Assembly (NCBI GenBank): GCA_047967505.1
Contig: CM106540.1
DNA: 64,000 nucleotides
From: Dipteris shenzhenensis
Lineage: Eukaryota; Polypodiophyta; Polypodiopsida; Gleicheniales
Direction: 5' to 3' (one strand)
The notes beneath the pieces were generated by a model. It was not told where the DNA came from and ran no database searches. It was given only the letters and a program-made list of their open reading frames with translations. The translations under genes were made by a program, and so were the position numbers. The first letter of the stretch is position 1; each line of letters opens with the position of its first letter. Below are positions 30,616 through 40,557 of this stretch, one piece after another.

Positions 30616-30968
30616 TGTGAAGAGAGTGGGAGAGAAGGAAGGAGTCTCACTTGCAGCTTTCTCACATACACAATGGGGGAATATACATAAAGGTGGAGGC
30701 TGAAAACAGTTTTCCTCTTCTTAGTTGTGAAAGCCAAAAGAACTCTAAGTACAAAAGAATAGGTGAACCCTATATGTGGGTCTCAAACCAAACTCAGCTA
30801 ACTAAGGTGGCATACTAACTGAGCCACTAACTAGAGTACATAAAGATAGCTATCATCCAGCTATTATTCATGGGCGGTGTACCAACCGCATCTGCAGCAA
30901 ACAAGTCGGTGACATAAATGCACAACAGTCACCCTGGCATATCACGAGTGGAGCTTGATATCTCAACA
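30616..30968 (-). mobile_element. 5' LTR of the copia element
   Basis: On the minus strand the LTR would begin TGTTGAGATATCAAGC (from 30,968) and end CTCTCTTCACA next to the primer site, giving 353 bp with TG...CA ends. The inner boundary is fixed by the primer site. The outer one is inferred from the TGTTGAGATATC start and cannot be checked against a second LTR. Confidence 0.68.
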
Positions 30969-31517
30969 ATAAGTGTTTATAGACTTTAGAGAATGCAAGG
31001 CATCATCTATATATGGATAATGTGCAGAATTCAACACTTCTTGCCAGAAGTACTTATTAGAGCTTGTCCTCAACTTTATGATGCGTCAACCCTTCATCTT
31101 ATCATCACATATGGCTATCATGAGTCCCTATGTGAAAACACATCCAACTTTAAGATAGCTCCGACACTTCCAATTGCTTGGCTAGAAAATTTGGGACTTG
31201 TCACTTTTGCTGAAGTGATAATGACAAGGTGGTAGCTCTTTGGCTTCTCCATCATAAACCAAGCATGGTGGTCAATGAATTTATTGTGAATAGGAATGGC
31301 CATTGCAAATTCTCGAAATTGTAAAACATATTATATAAGACACCTTAAGGTTTGAAGACTGTCCTCCTTAACCAAAGAATGAAAAAAATACAAGGCTATT
31401 ACTAAAAACTCGAATTTAGATTTATAAATTAAGATAAAACTACTAAGACATTGCATAGTAGATTCGCTTTTACTCCTATAGGGTTCTCTAAAATATTTGT
31501 AACACCAAGTGTGCCAA
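30969..31517. other. Spacer, nothing recognised
   Basis: No gene, RNA or repeat signal seen. Short open frames on both strands lack protein-like composition. Confidence 0.4.
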
Positions 31518-31915
31518 GCATGGTAAGAATCGGGATGAGTTTCTTTCATGGATGGTATCCATCCAACAAGGCAACAAGATTGGATTATAGTTTGTCTAAA
31601 ACATTTGAACGACCATGGGCATTGCCTATTGCAATGACCCCTACCCCGTGGTGGTGGGAACCCGAAAGTGCCATGAAAGTCTTTATCCCAAGGGTTGGGA
31701 TTCCTTGTTGGCAAAAAGAATATCAATAGAGCACTCACTATCCCAAGAGCTGGGATGAGATTCATTAAGCATGGTAAAAACTAGGATGCATTTTTGTGAT
31801 GGATGATATCCATCAACAAGGGAACAAGATTGGATTGTAGTTTGTCTAAAACATTTGAACCACCACGGGCATTGCCTAGTGTAATGACCCCTACCCCATG
31901 GTGGTGGGAACCCAA
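31518..31915. repeat. Dispersed repeat, tandem copies 1 and 2
   Basis: Copy 1 is 31,518-31,768 and copy 2 (partial) is 31,769-31,915. Both contain the blocks GTTTGTCTAAAACATTTGAA and AATGACCCCTACCCC, then GGTGGTGGGAACCC. The plus-strand frame reads SKTFE(R/P)PWALP and AMTPTPWWWEPES in copy 1, but similarity is equally high in non-coding parts, so coding is not supported. Confidence 0.85.
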
Positions 31916-32599
31916 AACTAATCTTAAATTCAAGCATTTGATTAACACTGCATAAAAAGAAAGATTTTTTTAAAGATAATGCATTCCTATAGATTTATGG
32001 ATAGCACGTTACATACAACATGGACTTTAAAAACATATATTGGTACAAAACTTATACTTGAAGGCAATGTTGTTACTTCTATGGAAGTAATTGGTATAAA
32101 ACTCTTTTAACAAAAGTGCTCATGAGAAATTTGATTCAAAGATGCTTAAAAAGAAAAAAAAAGAAAAGAAAAGTGGAATTCATTAAAGTGTAGAAATGTT
32201 TAAATTGCAAGCTGTAGAAATTCCTGTGTATGGTTTTGAGCTATAAAAATTTGGACAATTAAGCACTAAAAAATAATTGATATATTAAAGCAAAAGGTCC
32301 AAGGACTTTCCCAATTGAATAGAATAGTTACTTCTCCTTTATAATTTGTCATGTTTTCCAAATTATAAGTTAGAACACTCTTTCCAATTCATAATATTGG
32401 ACGTTTCTAAGTCTTAGAGTAAGATTTACAGTAATGTTTTTTCCATAAAAGTAGCTATTTTTAAAAGATATTTGATATAAATTTGTGTATTTTATTTCCA
32501 TAGTTTGGAAAAAGGCACTTTTTTTGTTTCTTTTTTAAAAAGGACTTGTGTTCTCATTTGCATGATTTTTTTGTCAATTTTTATGACTCCTTGTTTTAA
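31916..32599. other. AT-rich spacer between repeat copies
   Basis: Poly-A and poly-T interruptions, no gene recognised. Confidence 0.5.
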
Positions 32600-32848
32600 G
32601 CATGTAAAAATTGGGATGCGTTTTTGTGATGGATGGTGTCCATCAACAAGGAAACAAGATTGAATTGTAGTTTTTCTAAAACATTTGAACCACCATGGGC
32701 ATTTCCTAGTGCAATGACCCCTACCCCATGTTGGGAACCCGAAAGTATCAGGAAAGTCTTTACACCAAGACATGAATTCCTTATTGATAAAAGAGCATCA
32801 TTAAGGCACTCTCTATTCCAAGAGTTGGGATGAGTCTCCTTGATCAAC
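32600..32848. repeat. Dispersed repeat, copy 3
   Basis: A third copy of the 31.5-kb repeat in the same orientation, complete with the trailing part (AAAGTCTTTA, CCAAGAGTTGGGATGAG) that copy 2 lacks. Its end is followed by unique sequence. Confidence 0.85.
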
Positions 32849-34319
32849 AAGGGGCCTTGGCACTTTGCGAGTTTTTCCCTTCCAACTTTCACGAGTTTTT
32901 AATACCACAAAAATATAGCTAATGGCTAGACATATTGTATACATTCACCTTCATTTATCCCATTCCCCCCATTCATCTCCACAAGTAGTAAGATTTTATA
33001 ACTGTTTGTTGTGATAAGTCACTTTCTATCATGCTACCGCTAAACACCATACACTATTGCATTTGGACCCCAAGTAGCACATGCCCAAATCAATATGCAA
33101 GAACAAAGATGAATTGAAAAGCTAAACAAAAAAATCATTTTTTCATAGCTCAACAAAGCCAAATCGTACATCTACACTACTTTGCAATGTTTTCTATCAC
33201 ATATACGAAAAGTCCTCAATAAGAAGAAAATATTGTAATAATCTCCACTCCAAAAATCTAATTCATGGACATCTTATGATAACTTCTCAATCAACATTTT
33301 TGTTTCTAGAACAAGATAAATTTTGGAAGAGTTCCATCATAGAGACTTGTGGTTGGTGATGCACATGTTATGGTCTATGTCGAGATGTAAGACCACTATG
33401 TACACAAAGTACATATTCTTGCATGTGTGAACTTCCCTTTGTCAAACCTTTGGACAAAGTTTACGCTTGTGCATTGAGGAATCTCACTTATAGATACACT
33501 ATAAGTATTGCCAGAAGGAGTTGCTACATAACTCTCAATCTAGAAGACAATCTTCCAATTTTGGTTAATGACTTGCTCCCACACAACCACTCCTTTCAAA
33601 TCCCATCATTTTCTATAGCAATAATTTTTATTCTTTCTCTTCTTATTCCAGTTGTTGCATCCCCTCATGTGTTGGGAATACTTTTTTACATCCGCACTAT
33701 GTGCCACACATCATGGACCACTTAGCCTCCTTTGTTCAATGTATCCACTTTCTTTTGGCTCATGTTATTTCCATTACCAACTAGTCATTACTGTAGAGGC
33801 ACTGCAGGTAGATTCACAATGCTTTTGTTTGGATGCCTCATATGAGTTGCTTCATCAAGATAGAGCCACGTGATTGCATTTTCTCACCCCCACTATAAAC
33901 TCACTTCCCAAAGAATCCTGGGGGCCACAAGGTTTTCCATTGCGCTACCCAAGGTGATTTCCTTCCCACATTTTTTCTTTCCACCTCTTATGCCATGCAT
34001 ATGACTTTAATACCATTAGGAATGCGCCTCAAGCTCACCCTAAACCCACCATCCCTTCTTAACCCACCCTCTCTTCCAAATAAGCAGGCCTAGACCAAGG
34101 ATACATTTTTAGCATAAAATACACTTTGTAGCAAGAAAGGCCCCATGCAAGTCTTTATAATGGCATGGTCTACCACCCTCCTTGCCTTAAACCAACCCCC
34201 CTATTACCGCACCCAAATAAACTCACCCTAAAGCTAACTTTCCCTCCCTCTACCTGCACTCTCCTAAGCTCCCTCTTAAGGCTCAATTTCCCTAAGCTCC
34301 CTCCCTCTACCTTTGCACA
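32849..34319. other. Spacer, no gene recognised
   Basis: A 100-codon plus-strand frame at 33,423-33,725 has no recognisable domain. At 34,240-34,330 TAAGCTCCCTC(T/C)- and CTCTACCT(T/G)-type phrases are repeated three times just 3' of the FCP1-like pseudogene. Confidence 0.4.
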
Positions 34320-34810
34320 AGCTCAATCTCCTTAAGCTCATCAATCAGCAGTGTATTTGTGCTATTGTATTGAGGGTTGTCATTCCAAAAAATTTGAGGA
34401 CTTTCAAATTTACTACTATGTTAGTACCTAGAACCTCACAATTTGGAACAAGGTATTCATAATATTACTTTTTGTACATTGCACTTAGCTGGTCCTTTTC
34501 AACTAGAAAGCACTTGCACAACATCTCACCCCATGCATCTTTTTAGAACTCCAAATAAAGACTTGCAAGTGCTTAAGCGTCTACTGAAGAAATAAGCTTA
34601 CATCCTAATGGATGAAAACTGAAGCTCTAAGAGTGTGCGAAACCAATACAGACTCTCACAACATGTAGGAGTTCTATGTTCTACATGAATTCTGTGAGCC
34701 AAGACACCATCCACATCTAAAATCAGTTCTCAGCCCTTATTTGACAATGGTGGGGGACTGTATTCAAGGTCCATAAAAGTCGGTGGAGGCAGTCGATGAG
34801 GAATGTCCTC
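34320..34810 (-). pseudogene. FCP1/NIF-type HAD phosphatase-like pseudogene
   Basis: Three landmarks of the FCP1-type phosphatase fold occur in order on the minus strand, in different frames. First comes a Pro-rich lead (IPHRLPPPTFMDLEYSPPP) and the catalytic loop ELILDVDGVLAHR at 34,691-34,729 (DxDG, HAD motif I), preceded by a TGA at 34,730-34,732. Second is VFIWSSKK at 34,539-34,562, matching the (V/I)xIWSS strand of the family. Third is WNDNPQYN followed by STNTLLIDE, with TNTLLIDE at 34,337-34,360; it corresponds to the acidic motif (usually TLLIDD). Family members dephosphorylate proteins such as the RNA polymerase II C-terminal domain. Frame changes and stops make this copy dead. A Glu/Gly-rich repeat with stops lies upstream (34,815-34,930). 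Confidence 0.62.
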
Positions 34811-35682
34811 AATATGTTTGACCTACTATCCAATTCCCTCAGTTTGTTCCTCTTGCTTCCCAATTTCCTCAATCTGTCCCTCCCTTTGGCCACCTTTAGG
34901 TTCCTCCTACTACCCACATTTATGTTCCTCTTGCTGGAGTATACTCTTAGGAATCGATTAAATATGATCTCAACCCTATTCACTTTTGGCATACATGCTT
35001 TTTATTTGGCAAGGCACGAGTATGGGTAGACCAAAAAGAAAATACAAGCTCTTTAACCTTTGTTGTGATTGAGCTAATCCATCCCTTCCTTCAGCATGTG
35101 TCCAAAGGCAATGAATCACCTACAAATCTAGTAAGCCTGCTTTGGGCTACATAGAAGCTTCTTTGATGAATGTTTAATGATTTTGATGATGCACAAAGGC
35201 TAAGTCGAGGCAGCTCACTTGACCATGCATTGATTAACATAACCATGCTAGACGGTTTATTGACAAAAACCTCATCACTTAGTCTCACCATGCTCAAGCT
35301 TATTCTAAAATTTACGCACAATTGCTTCATGGACTTGAGCTTCAGATTTCCCACTTTTATCTTGTAAACATCTAAGGGATGGATGAGAGCACAAACGATT
35401 AAATATGTCCTTTGTAGTAAGAGTATCCATCCCGAATGTCTCCATCAAATAAATCTTGCCACTTTATTACTTCTCTAATGTTGTTCTTGATCATTAATAC
35501 TGCCTATTTGGCTATTGCATAATTGAATCCTTCAATCTAGATATCTTGCATTGCTTTCTTCTCAACTTGGCCTCATACTCCCTTATAGTGATTTTCTCAG
35601 ATCTTGAACATCACAAACGATCTAAGGATGATGGTACCAAACATCTACAAAAGTTATCCTGTCCATGGTTTAAGGGTTGGGT
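34811..35682. other. Spacer with Glu-rich repeat remnant
   Basis: At 34,815-34,930 the minus strand carries repeated AAGAGGAAC(C/A)-type units that read as Glu/Gln-rich protein with stops in one frame. The rest shows no motif I can name; part may be decayed pol of the copia element to the right. Confidence 0.4.
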
Positions 35683-36110
35683 CTACATACTCAGGGATGC
35701 CAGCTGATCCCTTACCACCTTGACCTTCATTAAGTGGTCATGTACCGAATCTCCTTCATCCATATCCAGGTTGTAGAGTTGATGCTGAACAAGGAAGATC
35801 CTGGATGTGTTGTCTATCTCGTACACATCCTTCAGAATGACCCATGCCTCTACTAATATCTCGGCCATCTATATGTGAGGAAGCACAGAGTCGGCCACAT
35901 TTCCTATTATCAATGCCAGGGCATGGGCATCTCTGTCTTCCCAAGATTCTAGAGCTTCTCTCTCTTCCCCTCCTTCTTCACCATATCCTCCAGCTTTGCC
36001 TCCACTCCTGTTGTCATTTTCCACAGCTTCCAAGCCACTAAATGACTCTAGATCTTCACCTTCCAGGTTGGGTTATTTGACCCATCCAGTTTCCCAAACT
36101 CTCCAAAGTT
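35683..36110 (-). pseudogene. Gag remnant of a second Ty1/copia element
   Basis: On the minus strand KLDGSNNPTWKVKI (near 36,085) is the typical gag N-terminal signature. Further on DAHALALIIGNVADSVLPHI, then LKDVYEIDNTSRIFLVQHQL and YNLDMDEGDSVHDHLMKVKV follow the UBN2 gag pattern. Stops and frame changes separate these pieces. The orientation agrees with a primer site and LTR to the right. No protease, integrase or reverse transcriptase is recognised to the left. Confidence 0.75.
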
Positions 36111-36381
36111 AGGGATAGTGAAAGAAAGAAATCTGGGGGAGGAGGAAGAGAGAGCAGGGGTTGAAGAGGCTGAAGAGATCAACATCTTTGCTGCTAATCC
36201 ACACATTGAATAAGCTCAACCTTCGGTGGTAGACCAAAACTCTGAATGCACCTGACTGAACATGAGTCACCCTCCTTCTCACAAGGTCACTATCCTCCAG
36301 TCGTGGAAGTTAATTCCCAAGATCTTCTGAATCAGGGTCATCCTTCAGCAAGGTCCTTGCCTTTAGGCTCCCACACCACTT

Positions 36382-36395
36382 GGGCTCTGATACCA
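36382..36395 (-). other. Primer binding site of second copia element
   Basis: The minus strand reads TGGTATCAGAGCCC, the initiator Met-tRNA type primer site, ~270 bp upstream of the gag signature. Confidence 0.88.
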
Positions 36396-37151
36396 TGTTC
36401 AAAATCAACCAATAGAGGGTACGCATAGTGGAAGACTAATAGAATTGCCCAAGAGATCACGGTGTGGTGTGGGGTGTGGAATCAAAAACTTCTTAAACTT
36501 ATGTGCATCAAATAGTTGTGCAAACTCATCAATAGAAAATGAACCAGCCAGATACAAAAACTACCAAAATAATGTATTTCTGTCCAAAGCTATGGACACA
36601 ATACAAAAGAGAGCTAGATCCAGAGTCCCACCAATGGTGTGGTCCTCTGATCTTACCACAAGGTACTCCTCCTATCTGCTGGCTATCTCTAGACTCAAGC
36701 TCACATGCTCCACCTCGAGATGTTATAGACTTTCCGTTCAGATCCAAAACACCTTGCTGTCTTTGCACCAGCCTAGGTGGGCAACACTCTAAGCTAGGTC
36801 TACAAATCTACAACCCACTTTTTGGATAGAGGCCCACAGGTGGTTGATCTACTTCTCCTTATGCTCCGTAAACTGCTGCTCTATTGAATGAGTAATGAGG
36901 GCACAATGGCTCTTTATATAGCCTCTAGGGGGCTGGAAAGAAAACTGACCAGCATGCTCCTTCCTGGCTGAATTTTTGCCCCCCATTAGCTTTTGTAAAC
37001 AAAATTTCCTTTGGATCTCTCTATACATTATTTTTTGGTTCACGTGTAAACATCCCTCTATGAAATAGACATTTTCTTTTGACACTTTCTCAAAACATGC
37101 CATCTTTGACAAGTTATAACTAAAAGCATACATGGAAATATAATTCAAACA
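36396..37151 (-). mobile_element. 5' LTR of second copia element (outer end uncertain)
   Basis: The LTR ends next to the primer site with GATTTTGAACA on the minus strand. A promoter-like TATATAAAGA lies inside. An outer TG start at 37,151 (TGTTTGAATTAT on the minus strand) is a guess from the terminal dinucleotides, giving 756 bp. There is no second LTR to compare. Confidence 0.45.
36911..36920 (-). promoter_or_regulatory. TATA box in copia LTR
   Basis: TATATAAAGA on the minus strand lies about 515 bp upstream of the primer site, where transcription of an LTR element would start within the next ~30 bases. Confidence 0.55.
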
Positions 37152-37290
37152 TTTTAAAGTGATTTAAGTTTACATGGATGCCCAAATAAAGTCGGCTTAC
37201 ATCAAAAGGTTGGTCAACCCACAAAAAGGACCTTACAACCTACACCATGCCCATGGTGCAGTAGAACCTACAAACATTTCTTACTCAACT

Positions 37291-37837
37291 TCTTCTCCCT
37301 TGCTTTGAAGTTTCGAGGGCCTCAATTCCGGCCTCTTTGGTAGCCTCCTCTGTCTGATTGCACTCTTTTTTTACATTCCGATTCTCTATCGGAGCCTATG
37401 CTATCGAGGGGGTGGATTCACTGCGGTACTTCTTCTCCCTCCCTTTGATGTTTCGGGGGCCTCAATTCTGACCTCTTTGGTAGCCTCCTCTATCCGATTG
37501 CACACTTCTTTGACATTCAGATTCTCTATTGGAGCCTGTGCTATTGAGGAGGGTGGATTCGCTGTGGTGTCCCCTCTTCAGCTAATATCAACTCTGCCAT
37601 GTCTTCAATGGAGTCTGCCTCTTAGTCTTGACTTCTTCATATGCATTTAAGTCGAGCGGTTCTTTGTTCATTGGGATAATAGCTACCTCGGGGAAGTCAC
37701 AAAGGTCCACATCCCAACCATTCTTGAGATTGAAATACTATTGGTGCAAGTTCTGAAGATGCTCAACCAGCTCCAAGTTGGTATGGGAGTCAAGGTAACC
37801 AAGGAATTCATCTAAATCATTGTCCTTGTCGGCCATT
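37291..37837 (-). pseudogene. Decayed repeat-containing coding segment, unknown
   Basis: The minus strand begins with MADKDNDLDEFLGYLDSHTN (from 37,837) and continues as LELVEHLQNLHQ, a TAG, then NGWDVDLCDFPEVAIIPMNK and EPLDLNAYEEVK. It then enters two tandem 140-bp units (37,431-37,570 and 37,291-37,430) that each read as ~47 residues, for example NPPSSIAQAPIENLNVKEVC and IEEATKEVRIEAPETSK in the first. Since 140 is not a multiple of three, the second copy falls out of frame and carries stops. The well-formed protein sequence suggests a once-coding transposon or host fragment. No family is recognised. Confidence 0.5.
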
Positions 37838-38087
37838 GAAAAACTGAGGAGGTGTAGAGAGTTTTCTTGAAAATTCAATCTATTTCCTATGTAGACAATG
37901 GGTAGTACTAGCGGCAGTCCTAGGGGGGTCATTAAGAAATATATACAATAGCACGTGCAATCGACGAAAGAGGTTGCATATTTTTTTGGAGTAATAGAAA
38001 ATATACATACATAAGGGCATTTTTAATTCAAAAAGTGAAATTTTCCATACATTAGGGATATTTTTTAATGTATCATTTGAATTCTAC
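37838..38087. other. AT-rich spacer
   Basis: No feature recognised between the coding remnant and the following foldback. Confidence 0.4.
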
Positions 38088-38272
38088 CAAATCCTAGAGG
38101 AATTTCACCATGGCACAGAAGGGAAAAGTGTTCGGGACATTGCGAGGAGCCCAGAATGCACTTTTGAGAATGCCCAAATTCATGACATGGCGTGTTTAGG
38201 GCATTCTGGTCTCCTTGCAACATCCCAGGCACTTTTCCCTTCTACGCCACAGTGAAATTCCTTCAGGATTTG
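38088..38272. repeat. 185-bp foldback element
   Basis: Left arm 38,088-38,160 and right arm 38,201-38,272 are imperfect inverted copies (AGAATGC/GCATTCT, GGGAAAAGTG/CACTTTTCCC, GGAATTTCAC/GTGAAATTCC). The 40-base centre has a second, smaller GAATGCCC/GGGCATTC pairing with the right arm. No coding content. Confidence 0.82.
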
Positions 38273-38599
38273 ACAGAAATGAACTTTGGATACAACACTT
38301 ATTTCATTAATTTTGGACTTGTCAATGTACAAATTCATTTTTATAGATACTTTTGGACTAGATTTTGGATAAAATTTAAGAAAAAACCCACTCCTCAAAA
38401 CAAAGATGAAAACATAAAACAAGCAATTTTTAAGAGTTTTTTGAAGGAAATTAAATAAAAATTATAAAATTTAATGTGACACAATTTAATACATAATAAA
38501 AACTTGTAAACTCTCATTAATAGTTACATCAAAAGACTTATTTTTTCTTAATTATTTACTTGATTTATTATAATTAAAATTAATAAAAATAATTTAAAT
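38273..38599. other. AT-rich spacer
   Basis: A/T-rich sequence (about 38,400-38,620 almost devoid of G) leading into the next array; no gene. Confidence 0.5.
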
Positions 38600-38835
38600 G
38601 CATTAATAAATTAATGTATGTATGTATGTAAGTACGACCCATGCATGACATTAATTTACTATAAGAGTCCTCTAATGTATGTGTGTATGTATGTATGGCC
38701 CATGTATGACATTAATATACCATAAGAGTAACGGTATGCATGCATGTATGTATGTATGTATGCATGCATCCATCCATGCATGCATGCATGTATGTATGGC
38801 CCATGCAAGACATTAATTTACCATAAGAGTCCTCT
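38600..38835. repeat. TATG microsatellite with a repeated flanking phrase
   Basis: TATG/CATG runs alternate three times with CCCATG(C/T)A(T/A)GACATTAAT followed by ATAAGAGT. The flanking phrase is as conserved as the runs, so the unit was duplicated together with its microsatellite. Confidence 0.85.
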
Positions 38836-39090
38836 AAAATCTTCAAGATATCATAACAGTATCAATAAACACCTTTTGAGAGTTTAAAAACTCTAAAGTC
38901 TCGTAAAAATGGCATCACACACGGGCTACACATGCATGCATGGAACGTACATGTCACTTGGTTCATCGATGGAAGGCCATTGATACATATGGTGGAACCG
39001 GTGCAATGCACTTTTCCACATGGCATAGGCATGCCCACAAGGCTTTTAATTTATCTGTGTCCATGTGGGATTCACGGTGCGACTATTGTG
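38836..39090. other. Unique spacer
   Basis: No feature recognised. Confidence 0.4.
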
Positions 39091-39540
39091 ACGGAGGGGA
39101 GGGAGGGGGAAAGAAAGAAAGGGAGGGAGGTAAGAAAGAGAGGAAAAGAAAGGGGAAAGGGGAGGGGAGGGAGAAAGGAAGGGAGGGGAAGGAGAAGGGG
39201 TTGGGAAGAGGAGGGAGGGGGAGAGAGAGAGAGAGAGAGAGAGAGAGGAAGGGGGAAGGGGAGGGGAGGGGAGTTGAGGGGAAGGGAAGGGCAGGGTGAG
39301 GAACGGGGAAAGGAGGGGAGGGAGGAAGGGGAGGGGAGGGGAGGGGAGGGGAAGGGAGGGGATGCAAGGGATAAGGGGAGGGGAGGGGGAAGGGGAGGGG
39401 AGAGGTGAGGAAGGGAAGGAGTGGGGAGGGGGACTCCCTAATGCATGCTCTGGCGGTCGTGGCCGCCAAGCCTAGGCCTAATGCATGCTCTTGGAAGGGG
39501 AGGGGTGAGGTGAGGAAAGGAAGGAGAGGGGAGGGGGTTA
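39091..39540. repeat. Polypurine tract, GGGGAGGGGA type
   Basis: Plus strand is almost pure purine in units GGGGA, GGGAA and AGAG. Two GC-rich interruptions at 39,433-39,490 share ATGCATGCTCT and GGCCGCCAAGCC-like phrases with the foldback that follows. Open frames here are artefacts. Confidence 0.9.
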
Positions 39541-39599
39541 ACAAATACATGCTCTAGCAACCACGGCCACCAAGCCCCTGTGCAAAAAATAAATAAATA
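39541..39599. repeat. CCAAGCCCCTGTGC-containing inverted partner segment
   Basis: ACCAAGCCCCTGTGCA followed by AT-rich AAATAAATAA mirrors the start of the next element (ACGCAGGGGCTTGGCGG), forming a small inverted repeat across the AT stretch. Confidence 0.7.
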
Positions 39600-40557
39600 A
39601 TAAAAAATAAAAAAAATAAATAAATTTACGCAGGGGCTTGGCGGCCGCGGCCTCCCAATTGGTGTTTTGGATTCGAAGGGGGAGGGGTGAAGGAAAGAGA
39701 GAGGGGAGGGAGAAGAGAGAGGGAGCGGGGAGGAGAAGAGAAGAGAGGGAGCGGGGAGGGAAAGAGAAGAGAAAGAAGAGAGAGAGGGGGAGGGAGAGGC
39801 GAGCGGAAGGGAAGAGAGCAAGAAGAGAGAGAGAGAGGGGAGAGAAATAAGAGGAAAGAGAGGAAGGAGAGGGGAGGGGAGGGGAGAAGGGAGAGGGACA
39901 GGAAGAAGAGGGGAGAGGAAGGAGAAAGTGAAGGGAGGGGAATGTGAGAGGCTATATATAAGCCACGGAACCCTAAAGTTTTGAATTTCCCTCTCTTTTT
40001 CGTCTCTCCCTCTCCCGCTCCCTCTCCCTCCTTAGAATTCGAACGTTTCACTCTCTCTCCTCACCATTTTCTTCCTTCTCTCTCCTAGAATTCAAACTTC
40101 CCGCTCCTTTCTCTTCTCCTCGTTTGAATTTAAAAAATTTAGGGTTTCATGCTTTATATATCACCATTCGCCTGACGTCTCCCTCCCCTCTCACATTCCC
40201 CTTCCCTCTCCATGCCTTCGCTTTCCCCTTCCTCTCCCCTCTCTCTCTCCCCTCCCCTCTCTCTCTCTCTCTTCTCCCCTCTCGTCCCCTCTTCTCCCTC
40301 TCTTTCCTCTTCTTTCTCTCCCCTCTTCCTCTCTCATCTCCCTCTCATCCCTTTCGCTCGCCTTTCCCTCTCTTTTCTCCCTCCCCTCTCCCTCTTCTTC
40401 CTCTCCCCTCTCCCTCTCTTCTCTTCCCCTCCCCACTCTCTCTCTCTTCTCCCTCCCCTCTCTCTTTCCTTCACCCCTCCCCATTCCAATCCAAAACACC
40501 AATTGAGCGGCCGCAGCCGCCAAGCCCCTCTGTAAAAAAATAATAATAATAATAATT
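39600..40557. repeat. Large foldback element with polypurine arms
   Basis: Inverted arms of ~380-430 bp. The left start GCAGGGGCTTGGCGG with AATTGGTGTTTTGGATT mirrors the right end AATCCAAAACACCAATT with CCGCCAAGCCCCTC. The left arm is purine-rich (GGGAGAG units) and the right arm is the matching CTCTCCC. Arms continue to matching TATATATA-containing segments (39,951-39,964 and 40,151-40,162), each followed by a CCCTAAA phrase. The ~120-bp centre is pyrimidine-rich. Frames inside are artefacts of the purine tracts. It looks like a foldback element or an inverted duplication of a promoter-like segment. Confidence 0.85.

Larger units (their letters stand above)
26821..30968 (-). mobile_element. 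Ty1/copia retrotransposon, 3'-truncated and frameshifted
   Basis: Reading on the minus strand: 5' LTR, initiator-Met primer site, ~490-bp leader, gag with a CCHC knuckle, protease, integrase and the first half of reverse transcriptase. The order PR-IN-RT identifies Ty1/copia. The element stops just before the expected YVDD box, where the GA tract begins; the second half of RT, RNase H and the 3' LTR are absent. At least two frameshifts and several stops make it non-autonomous. No target duplication can be checked because one end is lost. Confidence 0.9.

Noticed and set aside
38932-40543. Long frames in the polypurine foldback region
   Set aside because: Low-complexity Gly/Arg/Glu or Pro/Ser/Leu products of purine and pyrimidine tracts.
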